Shown one piece after another: positions 1 through 8,944 of a stretch of 64,000 nucleotides of DNA. A program made the position numbers and the translations under genes. The notes under the pieces are model-generated. The model was given only the letters and a program-made list of their open reading frames with translations, was not told the DNA's origin and made no database searches. Position 1 is the first letter of the stretch; every line of letters begins with the position of its first letter. Source of the DNA: Candidatus Pantoea bituminis (GTDB taxonomy: Bacteria; Pseudomonadota; Gammaproteobacteria; Enterobacterales; Enterobacteriaceae); assembly GCF_018842675.1 (NCBI RefSeq), contig NZ_JAGTWO010000005.1, positions 372,001-436,000 on the forward strand, in the 5' to 3' direction.

Positions 1-2
1 TT

Positions 3-239
3 GGTGGCATGGCCCAAATTCTGGTAACGATGAGTTTGCGCTATACCGATGCTTCATTATTAGCGCCATTTGATTACACCACGCTGGTGTGGTCGATGGT
101 GATTGGTTATCTGTTCCTGAATAGCCTGCCTGGGCCTTCAACGTTAATGGGCGCGTCTATTGTTGCCCTGGCGGGAATATTTACCGTCTGGTGTGACCAA
201 CGTCAGCGTAAAGCGCAACTATTACGCTCTCTGCAATAA
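3..239 (+). CDS. EamA/DMT-family transporter, C-terminal fragment
   Basis: The reading frame is open at the left window edge and ends at 239, giving the last 78 residues of a membrane protein. It carries two hydrophobic segments separated by a short loop, followed by a basic cytoplasmic tail (KAQLLRSLQ). The motif SLLAPFDYTTLVW followed by a second helix is the usual last two transmembrane segments of EamA/RhaT-like drug/metabolite transporters, where 'A.LLAPF.Y' is characteristic. The substrate cannot be told from this fragment. The start lies outside the window. No terminator is obvious in the 178 bases that separate it from the convergent LysR gene. Confidence 0.7.
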   Translation, partial: GGMAQILVTMSLRYTDASLLAPFDYTTLVWSMVIGYLFLNSLPGPSTLMGASIVALAGIFTVWCDQRQRKAQLLRSLQ

Positions 240-417
240 ACCGCCGCTAAAGTGATGAAGTGCCGAGGGCAGATGTCATCCTATAGAAGACTTTTTGCCC
301 TTGTCGGGAGCATTAACTCATATCCCTTTATTAGGGATAATGAAGGAATAACTCCCCACTGCGGGTAAGCGATTAACACGCTCTCTCACGCCTGACAACA
401 TGCGCAAAAGAGCGCTT

Positions 418-1319
418 TCAACGAATATCTAACCCCGCCAGCGTCCCTAACAGCGCATCCACTTTCGGTAAGAGCTGCTTACGCCGCGGCCAGACTAATG
501 TCAGCATCAATCCATCCGGCTGAAGGTCGGGTAATATCACATCCAAATCACCGTTATCAAGCGCGCGGCGAATCAACCATGATGGCATTTGCGCCACGCC
601 CAATCCGGCACAGACGGCCTGAACTTGCGCATCAACGTCTCCAAGCGCCATACGATGCGGTAGCGTTCGCCAGGTGGGATAGCCCTCCTCATTAATAAAC
701 AGCCAGGGCTTGGGGAGCCATCCACGCGCTCGTAAAGAATGGCGCGATGTTGTAGCAATTCGCTTTCGTTCTGCGGCCGACCTTGCTGATTGAGGTAATC
801 CGGCGAAGCGCAAAACACCATACGTTCCCGGCCGATGCAGCGAAATCCCAACGATTCCGGCAGGTCCTGTACTTCACCAATGCGAATAGCCACATCAATG
901 CCTTCATCAAACAGGTCAACAAAGCGATCCGAAAAGCTAAGGCTTAATTCCAGTTCGGGGTATTTCTGGCAGAACGGGATCAGCAGCGGCATGACATTTA
1001 ATCGGCCATAGGTATTAGGCATTGCCAACCGCAAGCGACCGGATGGAATAGTGCGCTGCGCGGCTAATACTGATTCAGCTTCCGCCAGTTCTTCCATAAT
1101 ACGGATACAGGTCTGGTAGTAAGCGGTTCCGGCATCAGTCAGGCGCAGGCTGCGTGTGGTGCGCTCCAACAGACGCGACCCCAGTCGTGCCTCAAGTCGG
1201 CTGACGCTTTTACTGATGGCTGAACCTGTGACATGCAAACGCTGGGCTGCGGCAGTAAAGCTGCCGCGCTCTACGCTGGCAACGAACGGGATAATGTCTT
1301 TTAAACGCTGATCGTGCAT
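418..1319 (-). CDS. LysR-family transcriptional regulator (apparent frameshift)
   Basis: A winged helix-turn-helix occupies about residues 5-62 (FTAAAQRLHVTGSAISKSV), followed by a type-2 periplasmic-binding-like effector domain. As sequenced, the frame breaks at a G4 run (712-715): residues up to ...ILYERVDGSP are in one frame and the rest, from KPWLF to the C-terminal GLDIR, is in the next. Restoring one base gives 300 aa, the normal LysR length. The gene diverges from the PRISE-type reductase with a 100-base gap, the classical LysR arrangement, so it probably controls that gene and itself. The effector is unknown. Confidence 0.85.
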
Positions 1320-1419
1320 AGATTGATGAACTCAAGTTGGGAATGCTGTGAAAAAATGACACAGATAAGCCTTAAATTCTCTATTAAGCTAGTAAATACG
1401 CAAAATGAGGAGAATTGAA

Positions 1420-2487
1420 ATGCAGAAACACGCTTTGATTGTCGGTATCAGTGGGGTTAATGGTCGTGCATTGGCAGAAAAATTATTGCATGAAGGCTGG
1501 CAGGTCAGCGGTCTTTCGCGGGGACGTGGCGCCGTTCCAGAAGGTTGCGCCAGCCTGACCGCTGATTTAACTGACGAAACTGCCGTTCGCGAAGCATTGA
1601 AAGATGTGAAGCCGGATGCCCTGTTTTTCAGCGTTTGGGCACGTCAGGACACTGAAAAAGAGAATATCCGCGTCAATGGTGCGATGGTGCGTAACGTGAT
1701 CGAAGCGTTAGGCGATCGCCTAAAAGGCGCGCATGTTGCACTGATCACCGGCCTAAAACACTATCTCGGCCCGTTCGAAGCCTACGGTAAAGGCGCGGTG
1801 CCGGTCACGCCATTCCGTGAAGAGCAGGGACGTCAGCCGGTTGATAACTTCTATTACGCGCAGGAAGATGAAGTGTTTGCGGGTGCGGAAAAATATGATT
1901 ACCGCTGGAGCGTGCATCGTCCGCACACCATTGTAGGTTACGCATTGGGCAATGCGATGAACATGGGTCAGACGCTGGCCGTCTACGCCACGCTGTGCCG
2001 TGAGAAAGGTTGGCCATTCATCTTCCCGGGTTCGCCAGAACAGTGGAACGGTGTAGTCGATGTGACGGATGCAGGTTTGCTGGCAGAGCAGCTGCTTTGG
2101 GCCGCGACATCGCCTGAAGCGGCTAACGAAGATTTTAACTCGGTCAACGGTGATGTGTTCCGCTGGAACTGGATGTGGCCGCGTCTGGCTGCTTATTTTG
2201 GTGTTGAAGCGGCGGATTATCCGGCGCAGATCATGCCGCTGGAGAACCGTATGCAGGAAGCAGAAGCGGCATGGACAGAGATCGCCACTCGTTATCAGCT
2301 GCGTGAAACCGATATCAACAAACTGGTTTCGTGGTGGCACACCGATGCAGATCTAGGCCGACCAATGGAAGCGTTCACTGATATGAGCAAAAGCCGGAAA
2401 GCGGGCTTTACCGGTTATCGCAGCTCGCTGGATTCATTCACCGAGCTGTTCGATAAGCTGAAAGAAGAGAAAGTGATTCCGCAGTAA
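1420..2487 (+). CDS. PRISE-type NAD(P)H-dependent enone reductase (SDR superfamily)
   Basis: A 355-aa atypical short-chain dehydrogenase. The N-terminal Rossmann loop is GISGVNGRAL. TGLKHYLGPFE and DNFYYAQED are hallmark motifs of the PRISE group (progesterone 5-beta-reductase/iridoid-synthase-like), in which the Tyr within NFYY takes the catalytic role of the usual YxxxK tyrosine. Family members reduce activated C=C bonds; the bacterial physiological substrates are mostly unknown. I chose the ATG at 1420 rather than 1405 because AGGAG at 1408-1412 sits 7 bases before it and overlaps the earlier ATG. It is transcribed divergently from the LysR regulator and is followed by a strong terminator. 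Confidence 0.85.
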   Translation: MQKHALIVGISGVNGRALAEKLLHEGWQVSGLSRGRGAVPEGCASLTADLTDETAVREALKDVKPDALFFSVWARQDTEKENIRVNGAMVRNVIEALGDRLKGAHVALITGLKHYLGPFEAYGKGAVPVTPFREEQGRQPVDNFYYAQEDEVFAGAEKYDYRWSVHRPHTIVGYALGNAMNMGQTLAVYATLCREKGWPFIFPGSPEQWNGVVDVTDAGLLAEQLLWAATSPEAANEDFNSVNGDVFRWNWMWPRLAAYFGVEAADYPAQIMPLENRMQEAEAAWTEIATRYQLRETDINKLVSWWHTDADLGRPMEAFTDMSKSRKAGFTGYRSSLDSFTELFDKLKEEKVIPQ

Positions 2488-2574
2488 TGACGTTATTCGC
2501 GGGCTGTCTGTTCGCAGCTTGTCTGACAAGCTGTCATGACGTTAATAGTCATATAAACAGTTGATATATAGCGC

Positions 2575-2610
2575 AACGGGTGACGCATTATGCGTCACCC
2601 GTTTTGCTTT
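2575..2610 (+). terminator. Rho-independent terminator of the PRISE-type reductase gene
   Basis: A 13-bp perfect stem (AACGGGTGACGCA, 2575-2587, paired with 2591-2603) with a 3-base loop is followed by a T-rich tract. It lies 88 bases after the stop codon at 2487. Confidence 0.85.
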
Positions 2611-2907
2611 ATTCTGCGCTGAACACCGTGCGTTTACTCCTGATTTCATCCCCACGCTTTACGGCTAACGCCGATTTCCTCTCTTAAAAGATATTACCTA
2701 AGCTAATTATTTCGACATCTTTTTAGCTCAACCTGCTAGCGGCAAATCATAAAAGCTCAAGCGAGTAAAATGGCGTTATATCAATTTCGCAATAAGATAT
2801 AAGAAATTCATTGGTTGATAAGTGACCGACATTATTGACTCTTTTAATAGCGAAGAGGATTATCCAAAACCTTGCTGTTTACTATCCATTTATTGGATGT
2901 TGAGTGT

Positions 2908-2927
2908 TTGATAATGCAATTTATCAA
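2908..2927. promoter_or_regulatory. Inverted repeat in the promoter region of the flavoprotein operon
   Basis: TTGATAA and TTATCAA (7/7 bases) are separated by 6 bases, about 93 bases before the start at 3020. This is a possible operator for the operon, perhaps for the LysR protein at its far end. The rest of the 2611-3019 gap is AT-rich leader sequence in which I see no gene or further structure. Confidence 0.35.
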
Positions 2928-3019
2928 TAATAAAAAACCTCACTATCAGTAGGTTATTCGCTGTTTTACTTAACGCGATCTGGCTTAACCAATGTCAGTT
3001 TAGAAAGGGATACCATTCA

Positions 3020-4486
3020 ATGACGCATACAACATCAGCAGGGCAAAGTGGCCTTGCCACGCTGGAAGCCCAGCTTCAGCAAGACCTGACATTCCTTGAA
3101 CTGCCCGCCAAAGCGTGGGTGCCCGAGCGGACTTACCAAGGCAATGCGGTGCGTGATGTTGTGGTTATTGGGGCTGGCATGTGCGGGTTGGCAGCCACAG
3201 CAAAGCTGGTGCTGAGCGGCATTAACAATGTGGTTGCCTATGATGCCGCACCTGCGGGTCGCGAAGGCCCGTGGATCACTTTTGCGCGCATGGAAACGCT
3301 ACGCTCACCCAAAAGCCTGCATGGCCCCGCGCTGGGTTTACCTCAACTCACGTTTCGCGCCTGGTTTACCGCGCAGTGGGGAGCGGAAGCCTGGCAAGCA
3401 CTGGACAAAATTCCCAAAGATCAGTGGATGGATTATCTGATTTGGTATCGCAACGTGCTGGATCTGCCGGTACAGAACAACGTGCGCATGACCGCGATTG
3501 CCTTCGTGGACGATCTGATTGCGATAGATATTGAAGGCGCAGAAACCGGGCGTGTTTATACCCGTCGACTGGTTCTGGCGACAGGCCGCTCGGGTTTAGG
3601 CGGCTTTGCTGTGCCTGAATTCCTTCAAGGCATTGACCGTCAGTTCTGGGCGCACTCAGCCGATGAGATCAATTTCGCTGCCTTGAAAGGTAAGCGTCTC
3701 GCCGTCATTGGCGCTGGGGCTTCTTCTATGGACAATGCGGCCACTGCACTTGAAGCGGGGGCAGGTTCTGTTGATATGCTGATCCGCCGAAAAGCGATGC
3801 CACGTATCAATAAAATGACCGGCATTGGTAGCCAGGGCGTGGTGCACGGAATGCATCAACTGCCTGATGCGTGGAAATGGAAATTTGTCGACTACACCGC
3901 GACAACGCAAACGCCGCCGCCTCGCGCCTCGACGCTGCGCGTATCTCGCCATGCCAATGCCCGTTTCTTGCTGGATTGCGGCATTGTTGCGGTTCACCAA
4001 GATGAGAAAGGTCTGTTGATCGACACCACGCAAGGGGCGATGCATTACGACTTTCTCATTGCAGCAACGGGTTTCTCAAATGATTTCAGCGGACGTGCGG
4101 AGTTCGCTGCCCTTGCGCCGCACATTCGTACCTGGGCTGATGGTCGCTACACGCCAGATATGGGCGAGCCCCGTAGCAATATGCTGGAAGCGCCCGATCT
4201 CGGCCCGGCATTTGAGTTCCAGCAACGCGTTGCTGGTTCCTGCCCGTTGCTGGCGCACGTCCACTGCTTTAACGATGCGGCGATGCTCACACACGGCAAG
4301 GTTTCAGGTGATATTCCCGCTGTAAGCGCCGGAGCCGAGCGGTTAGTGCGCGGCATCACCGCCTCATTGTTTGCCGAAGATGTCGAAACCCATTTCTCCA
4401 ACCTGGTCGCTTACGACATCCCTGAACTTCAGGGCGACGAATGGACTGATTCAACCCCTTTAATTAAACAGGAGAATGCGTTGTGA
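3020..4486 (+). CDS. FAD/NAD(P)-dependent oxidoreductase, flavin-monooxygenase-like
   Basis: A 488-aa two-dinucleotide-binding-domain flavoprotein. The FAD-binding loop VVVIGAGMCGLAA is at residues 47-59; a second Rossmann loop, LAVIGAGASSMDNAA, is at about 226-240 for NAD(P)H; ATGRSGLGG and AATGFSNDF are the usual strand-end motifs. The roughly 45-residue N-terminal leader before the FAD loop is longer than in standard FMOs. It heads an operon: its stop overlaps the GTG start of the next gene by 4 bases. Companion AhpD-fold proteins and an ABC importer suggest oxidation of an imported compound, but the substrate cannot be inferred. Confidence 0.8.
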   Translation: MTHTTSAGQSGLATLEAQLQQDLTFLELPAKAWVPERTYQGNAVRDVVVIGAGMCGLAATAKLVLSGINNVVAYDAAPAGREGPWITFARMETLRSPKSLHGPALGLPQLTFRAWFTAQWGAEAWQALDKIPKDQWMDYLIWYRNVLDLPVQNNVRMTAIAFVDDLIAIDIEGAETGRVYTRRLVLATGRSGLGGFAVPEFLQGIDRQFWAHSADEINFAALKGKRLAVIGAGASSMDNAATALEAGAGSVDMLIRRKAMPRINKMTGIGSQGVVHGMHQLPDAWKWKFVDYTATTQTPPPRASTLRVSRHANARFLLDCGIVAVHQDEKGLLIDTTQGAMHYDFLIAATGFSNDFSGRAEFAALAPHIRTWADGRYTPDMGEPRSNMLEAPDLGPAFEFQQRVAGSCPLLAHVHCFNDAAMLTHGKVSGDIPAVSAGAERLVRGITASLFAEDVETHFSNLVAYDIPELQGDEWTDSTPLIKQENAL

Positions 4487-4965
4487 TCGACGCTATTGAT
4501 AAGGCCGCTGGGCTTTCACAGGAAGACGCGCTTTTCCATGCACGTCGGTTCCGCCCAGAATTTGTAGCGGGCGCAGAGCAATGTCGGCTTTCAGTGCTTG
4601 AACCCGCAAATGATCACGGACTCGCGTCCGATCTGCGTATTGCGTTAGCGCATCGCATTGCTGCTCTTAATGAAGATCAGGCGTTGATTGCTGAATATGG
4701 CGCACAGCTTACCGCGCTGTCACCGACAGAAACATTGCAGGCGCTGGCCGCAGGCACACAAGACTTGCCTGAGCCGTTGGCAACCGTTGCGCGGCATGTT
4801 GATTTGGTAACGGTGACGCCAGATCAGGCAGCAGCAGATGATATTAAGCGTCTTGAGCAGGCGGGCCTGAATAATGCCCAGATTGTCGCGCTCTCTGAAC
4901 TGATTGCATTTGTGAATTTCCAGACACGCGTTGCGGCTGGCTTACGCCTGATGAGGTCAGCATGA
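4483..4965 (+). CDS. CMD-domain protein (Avi_7170-like)
   Basis: A 160-aa, largely helical protein of the carboxymuconolactone decarboxylase/AhpD superfamily. It lacks the CxxC pair, so it is probably not itself a thiol peroxidase. The C-terminal segment (ALSELIAFVNFQTRVAAGLRLM) is the typical helix of the 'CMD domain protein, Avi_7170 family', whose members are found next to an AhpD-like 'Avi_7169' partner, as here. The start is GTG (4483) inside a GTGA overlap with the upstream flavoprotein. The stop overlaps the ATG of the next gene (ATGA), indicating translational coupling. Family assignment is from memory of the sequence pattern. Confidence 0.7.
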   Translation: MIDAIDKAAGLSQEDALFHARRFRPEFVAGAEQCRLSVLEPANDHGLASDLRIALAHRIAALNEDQALIAEYGAQLTALSPTETLQALAAGTQDLPEPLATVARHVDLVTVTPDQAAADDIKRLEQAGLNNAQIVALSELIAFVNFQTRVAAGLRLMRSA

Positions 4966-5528
4966 TCCCCTTAGTTAGCCTGAAACCGTTGACCTGGCAT
5001 CCCTATATCGCGCCGGTTGAACTTGCCGAGGCCACGCCCGAGCAACTTAATGCGATGAAGGTGACGCCTTCTAACAAGAAGGTCTCAGAATATGTGCGCA
5101 CGCTGGCACATGACCCGGACAGCTATGTGGCTCGCACCGAATTATTTAACGCGATCATGTATGTCGAAGGCGGCCTGGCGCGCGCTGACCGTGAGCTGGG
5201 GGCGTTAGGCGCTTCCATCGTCAATGGTTGCAAATATTGCGCGGTTGTTCACGCCCGCCGCCATGCACAACTGACCAAAAGCGATGAAGTGGTCAGCGCG
5301 CTCTATTTCAATAAACCCGAAACGCTTAACGCACGCGATGCGGCTATTTACCGTTTTGCCCGTCGCCTTTCGGTGACACCGTCACAGGCAACGCCAGAAG
5401 ATATTCACGCGCTGCGAGCAGAAGGCCTGGACGACAACGAAATACTCGACCTGATTCATGCTATTTCGATTTTCGGTTGGGCTAATCGTTTGATGCATGT
5501 ACTTGGCCATGCAGAGATCGAAAAGTGA
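4962..5528 (+). CDS. AhpD-like alkylhydroperoxidase-domain protein (Avi_7169-like)
   Basis: A 188-aa AhpD-fold protein with the catalytic signature C90-K-Y-C93-A-V-V-H97, the CxxCxxxH motif of peroxidatic AhpD proteins, where the two cysteines cycle through a disulfide and the histidine belongs to the proton relay. It overlaps the CMD-domain gene by 4 bases. Together with the upstream flavoprotein it probably forms a redox/detoxification pair; whether it reduces a peroxide or acts on an organic substrate is unknown. About 170 bases follow before the ABC transporter genes. Confidence 0.75.
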   Translation: MIPLVSLKPLTWHPYIAPVELAEATPEQLNAMKVTPSNKKVSEYVRTLAHDPDSYVARTELFNAIMYVEGGLARADRELGALGASIVNGCKYCAVVHARRHAQLTKSDEVVSALYFNKPETLNARDAAIYRFARRLSVTPSQATPEDIHALRAEGLDDNEILDLIHAISIFGWANRLMHVLGHAEIEK

Positions 5529-5697
5529 TCTTTCTTCCCGTCACCGTTCGAACCGCGAAGGCGCTGGCTACGCATCTGATCCCATTCCTAAGGGTGAACA
5601 CGCTGGCCGCCTCTCTGCCATTCGCATTATTTAAGCCAGGTAGGGCAAATTCAGTCGCGTTAAACAGAGTTTCTCACGCAAAAGGGCGTCAATAACC

Positions 5698-6435
5698 ATG
5701 CTTGAACTCAATGACATTACACTGTCGTACGGCAGCAACCAGATACTCAAAGGCGTCAATCTTTCGGTAAAACGCGGTGATGTGGTATCAATCATCGGCC
5801 CAAGCGGAACCGGGAAAACCACGCTGCTGCGCTGTATCAATTATCTGGCGAAGCCAACGTCCGGTACCATCGCCTTGGACCAAATCCGCATGGATTATCA
5901 GTCCACCAACAAAGCGGCAATCAACGCTATTCGCCTGCGAACGGCGATGGTGTTTCAGCAATTCAACGTCTTCAAGAACATGACGGTGATTCAAAACGTG
6001 ATGGATCCGCTGGTCGTGGTGCAGCGCAAGTCTAAAGAAGAGGCGCGCGACATTGCGATGCAGGAGCTGGAGCGCGTTGGGTTGTCTGCCAAACAAGATC
6101 ACTATCCTTCGCAGCTCTCTGGCGGGCAGTTGCAGCGCACCGGTATTGCGCGTGCGCTGGCAGTTCGCCCCGATGTGATCCTGTTTGATGAGCCGACTTC
6201 CTCATTGGATCCTGAACTGGTCAGTGAAGTGCTTAAAGTGATCAAAGAAGTGACATCTTCAGGCATCACGTCATTGCTGGTCACGCATGAAATGCAGTTC
6301 GCAAAAAGTATCTCAAACCGCATTGTCTTTATGGATCAGGGCGTGGTCGCTGCAGAAGGCAGCCCAGCCGAGATTTTCGACAACCCTGCGACACCGCGAC
6401 TGGCTCAGTTCCTCAGTTCAGAACGCGTACTCTAA
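5698..6435 (+). CDS. Polar amino-acid-type ABC transporter, ATPase
   Basis: A 245-aa ATPase of the GlnQ/HisP family. Walker A is GPSGTGKTT (about residues 34-42), the Q-loop is MVFQQFNVF, the signature is LSGGQLQRTGIARAL, Walker B is VILFDEPTSSLDPE and the H-loop is LVTHEM. It is followed directly by the binding protein and two permeases, so it powers a four-component importer of the HAAT class. Its position downstream of the flavoprotein and AhpD-like genes suggests the importer delivers their substrate. Confidence 0.9.
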   Translation: MLELNDITLSYGSNQILKGVNLSVKRGDVVSIIGPSGTGKTTLLRCINYLAKPTSGTIALDQIRMDYQSTNKAAINAIRLRTAMVFQQFNVFKNMTVIQNVMDPLVVVQRKSKEEARDIAMQELERVGLSAKQDHYPSQLSGGQLQRTGIARALAVRPDVILFDEPTSSLDPELVSEVLKVIKEVTSSGITSLLVTHEMQFAKSISNRIVFMDQGVVAAEGSPAEIFDNPATPRLAQFLSSERVL

Positions 6436-6457
6436 AAACTAAAAAGGAAAGACAGAC

Positions 6458-7275
6458 ATGCCTGCAATCAAAACCACATTACGTCGCCTTGCTATGCCGG
6501 GCATCATTGCCCTGGCAATGACCACCGCTGGGTTTAGCTACGCAGATAGCGTGCGTACCATTAAAATTGCCACGGCGGCAGAATCTAAGCCGCTGTCATG
6601 GGGCGCTATCGGCGTTGAGCCACAAGGCTATGAGCCGGATGTACTTAAAGCGGTCAACGCTAAACTGCCGCAGTACAAATTTGTAATGGAGGGGCCGCCG
6701 ATCTGGCACAAGAAACCGGCCTTGTTACCGGCAAATATGACATGGTCTCCGGCGGTTATTACAAAGCGCCTGCGCGTAGCAAACAGTTCCTGATCCCAGA
6801 TAGCCCAATCGGTGCCAGTCTGATGAAGATCTACAGCCGTAAAGACAGCAACATCAACGGGATGAAAGATCTGGCAGGCAAGAAAATCGTGCCGGTAACT
6901 GCAGGTGGCGGCGTCTATAAATTTGTTACTCAGTGGCAGAAAGAGAACCCAAGTGATGAGGTCACTATTAAAGCCTCAAGCGCCGGTATTCCTTATCCAG
7001 ATCGCCTGAAAGAAGTGCAAAGCGGCAAGTATGATGCCCTGATTCTGCCCTCTAACCTGGGTGAGCAGACAGTGATTGATAATCAGAAACTGGCGATCAA
7101 AGCGAGCGAACCGGTATCAATCAATAACACCTACGTGATGATTCATAAATCAGATGAAAACAAAGCGCTGAACGATGACGTTAACAAGGCGCTTAAAGAG
7201 CTGAAAAATGATGGCACGCTGGATAAGCTTTCACAGAAATGGTTTGGCGAAGACGTTGTTCGGTACATGAAGTAA
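6458..7275 (+). CDS. Amino-acid-type ABC transporter substrate-binding protein (apparent frameshift)
   Basis: A family-3 periplasmic solute-binding protein. An N-terminal signal peptide ends near TTAGFSYA, followed by the two-lobe fold with typical motifs GYEPDVLKAV and LAGKKIVPVTAGG. The frame is broken at the G4 run 6691-6694: codons before it read ...KFVMEG and those after it AADLAQETG in the adjacent frame. One restored G gives a 272-aa protein, normal for the family. It sits between the ATPase and the two permeases. The ligand is unknown; amino acids, opines or related zwitterions are the family norm. Confidence 0.85.
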
Positions 7276-7345
7276 TCGATCCGCTTAACATCACAGAGTC
7301 GATGATGACAGGTAAACGCTGAATTTTTAATCAGGAGTGTTTCAA

Positions 7346-8053
7346 GTGGATCTCTCTTCCATGATTCCCGAGCTACTTTCGGCTTTGCCGCTGACGCTCG
7401 CCATTATGTTTGTCGCCTTACTCGTCGGCTTTGTGCTGGCGCTGGTGGCGACAACATTCCGGGTACGCAGGATTGCGGTGATTAGCCAGCTGGCCGATCT
7501 CTATGTCTCCTATGCCCGAAGTGTTCCCGTGGTGCTGCAACTGTTTGTGGCGTTTTACGGTTTACCGCTGGTGACAGGATTGTTCGGGATGGACGATTTC
7601 CTCTCGGCGACAACAGCCTCAATGGTGGGATTGAGTCTTTACCACGGCGGCTATTTGTCTGAGGTGATGCGTCCAGCATTTTTGGCGGTTGAGCGCGGTC
7701 AGCATGATGCCGCCGACAGCCTCGGCTATACCTTTCGCCAAAAGCTTACCCGTGTTATCGGACCGCAGGCGGTACACATTGCTTTACCGGGTTACGGCAA
7801 CGCCATTATTTACCTGATCCACAATGTGGCGTTGGTGATGTATATCGGCGCGGCGGATGTGATGGCAACGGCGCATTTGATTATGGAACGCGACTACAAC
7901 CAATATCAGTTTGGTACTTATCTGGTGTTGGCTGGTATCTACTCATTGCTGTGCTTGATCGCCTGGATCATTGTGCGTTTCTTCGAGCTTCGCCATGCGA
8001 AATACACCTCGAAAACCGCGTCAGCGAAGATCAAATTCACCGCAAACGTCTAA
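7346..8053 (+). CDS. Amino-acid-type ABC transporter permease 1
   Basis: A 235-aa inner-membrane permease of the HisMQ family. It has about five hydrophobic segments and the EAA-type coupling loop LAVERGQHDAADSLGY (near residue 115), which contacts the ATPase. I chose GTG at 7346 because AGGAG (7333-7337) lies 8 bases upstream; an in-frame GTG at 7337 overlaps this ribosome-binding site. It pairs with the next gene as a heterodimeric channel. Confidence 0.85.
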   Translation: MDLSSMIPELLSALPLTLAIMFVALLVGFVLALVATTFRVRRIAVISQLADLYVSYARSVPVVLQLFVAFYGLPLVTGLFGMDDFLSATTASMVGLSLYHGGYLSEVMRPAFLAVERGQHDAADSLGYTFRQKLTRVIGPQAVHIALPGYGNAIIYLIHNVALVMYIGAADVMATAHLIMERDYNQYQFGTYLVLAGIYSLLCLIAWIIVRFFELRHAKYTSKTASAKIKFTANV

Positions 8054-8069
8054 AGGGGAAGCCATAATT

Positions 8070-8761
8070 ATGTTCGATATTGACGTTTTGCTGCCGGACT
8101 TCCTCAGCATTATGGAGGCGGTGCCTGTCACGTTGGCGATGGCGGTGACGATTTTCTCTTCTCAACGCTGGTTGGCGGCCTGTTTGCGTTCATTGAACAC
8201 AAACGCATTATGGTGTTGCGACAGTTGGTCATTACTTACAAGATCGCCTTTAAAGGCGTTCCGATGGTGGTGGTGATTTTCCTTGCGTACTACGGTTTGC
8301 CGCCCGCACTGCATTTTGTGGCGTCGATGTTTGGCGTGGACGTGAATGCGCATTCGTTGCCGAACTGGGTGATCATTATTGTCGCGCTGACAGCCTGTGT
8401 TGCAGCGTTTCAGGCTGAAGTGGTGAAGGGCGCATTGAACTCTTTTGATGCCGGTCAGGCTGATGCGGCTCACTCTTTAGGTTATACCCAAGCGCAATTG
8501 TTTCGACGCGTGCTGTTTCCACAAATTATCGTCGCGGCTATTCCTGACCTGGCAAACGCGTTCATGGTGATCATGAAGGCACTTTCGCTGGCATTCGCCA
8601 TTGAGGTGATTGATATCTTTGCGCAGGCACAGTTGACTGCAGCATTAAATTTCTATTATCTCGAAGCCTTTGCGATTGCGGTGGTGTTCTACATGGTTAT
8701 CGCTTACATCGTGACAAAAGCCGCCGATAAAATTGAAGCAGCGCTCAGGGTCAGAACCTGA
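8070..8761 (+). CDS. Amino-acid-type ABC transporter permease 2 (apparent frameshift)
   Basis: The second HisMQ-type permease, with coupling loop FDAGQADAAHSLGYTQ and about five membrane segments. The start is ATG 8070 behind AGGGGA. The frame breaks at the T4 run 8152-8155: MAVTIF continues as LFSTLVGGLFAF in the next frame. One restored T gives 230 aa, matching its partner in size. It completes the importer encoded from 5698. Confidence 0.85.
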
Positions 8762-8944
8762 TGGGGTTAACCCCTGTTTAACGCAACGTTGTTACAGCCC
8801 GGCAGGTGTCGGGCTGTGACGCTTTCAGCGGTAAACTCACTTTCTTTCGCCATCAAGCGGTAAGGGTCGTCGCAGGATTTCTACAAAAATGATGGTTTAC
8901 CCTATGATTGCCGTGAATTCTTTTCGCCAGGACATGTTTTCTGA

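Noticed and set aside
1753..2340. 195-aa open frame on the minus strand
   Set aside because: It lies inside the PRISE reductase gene in antisense; the composition is not protein-like.
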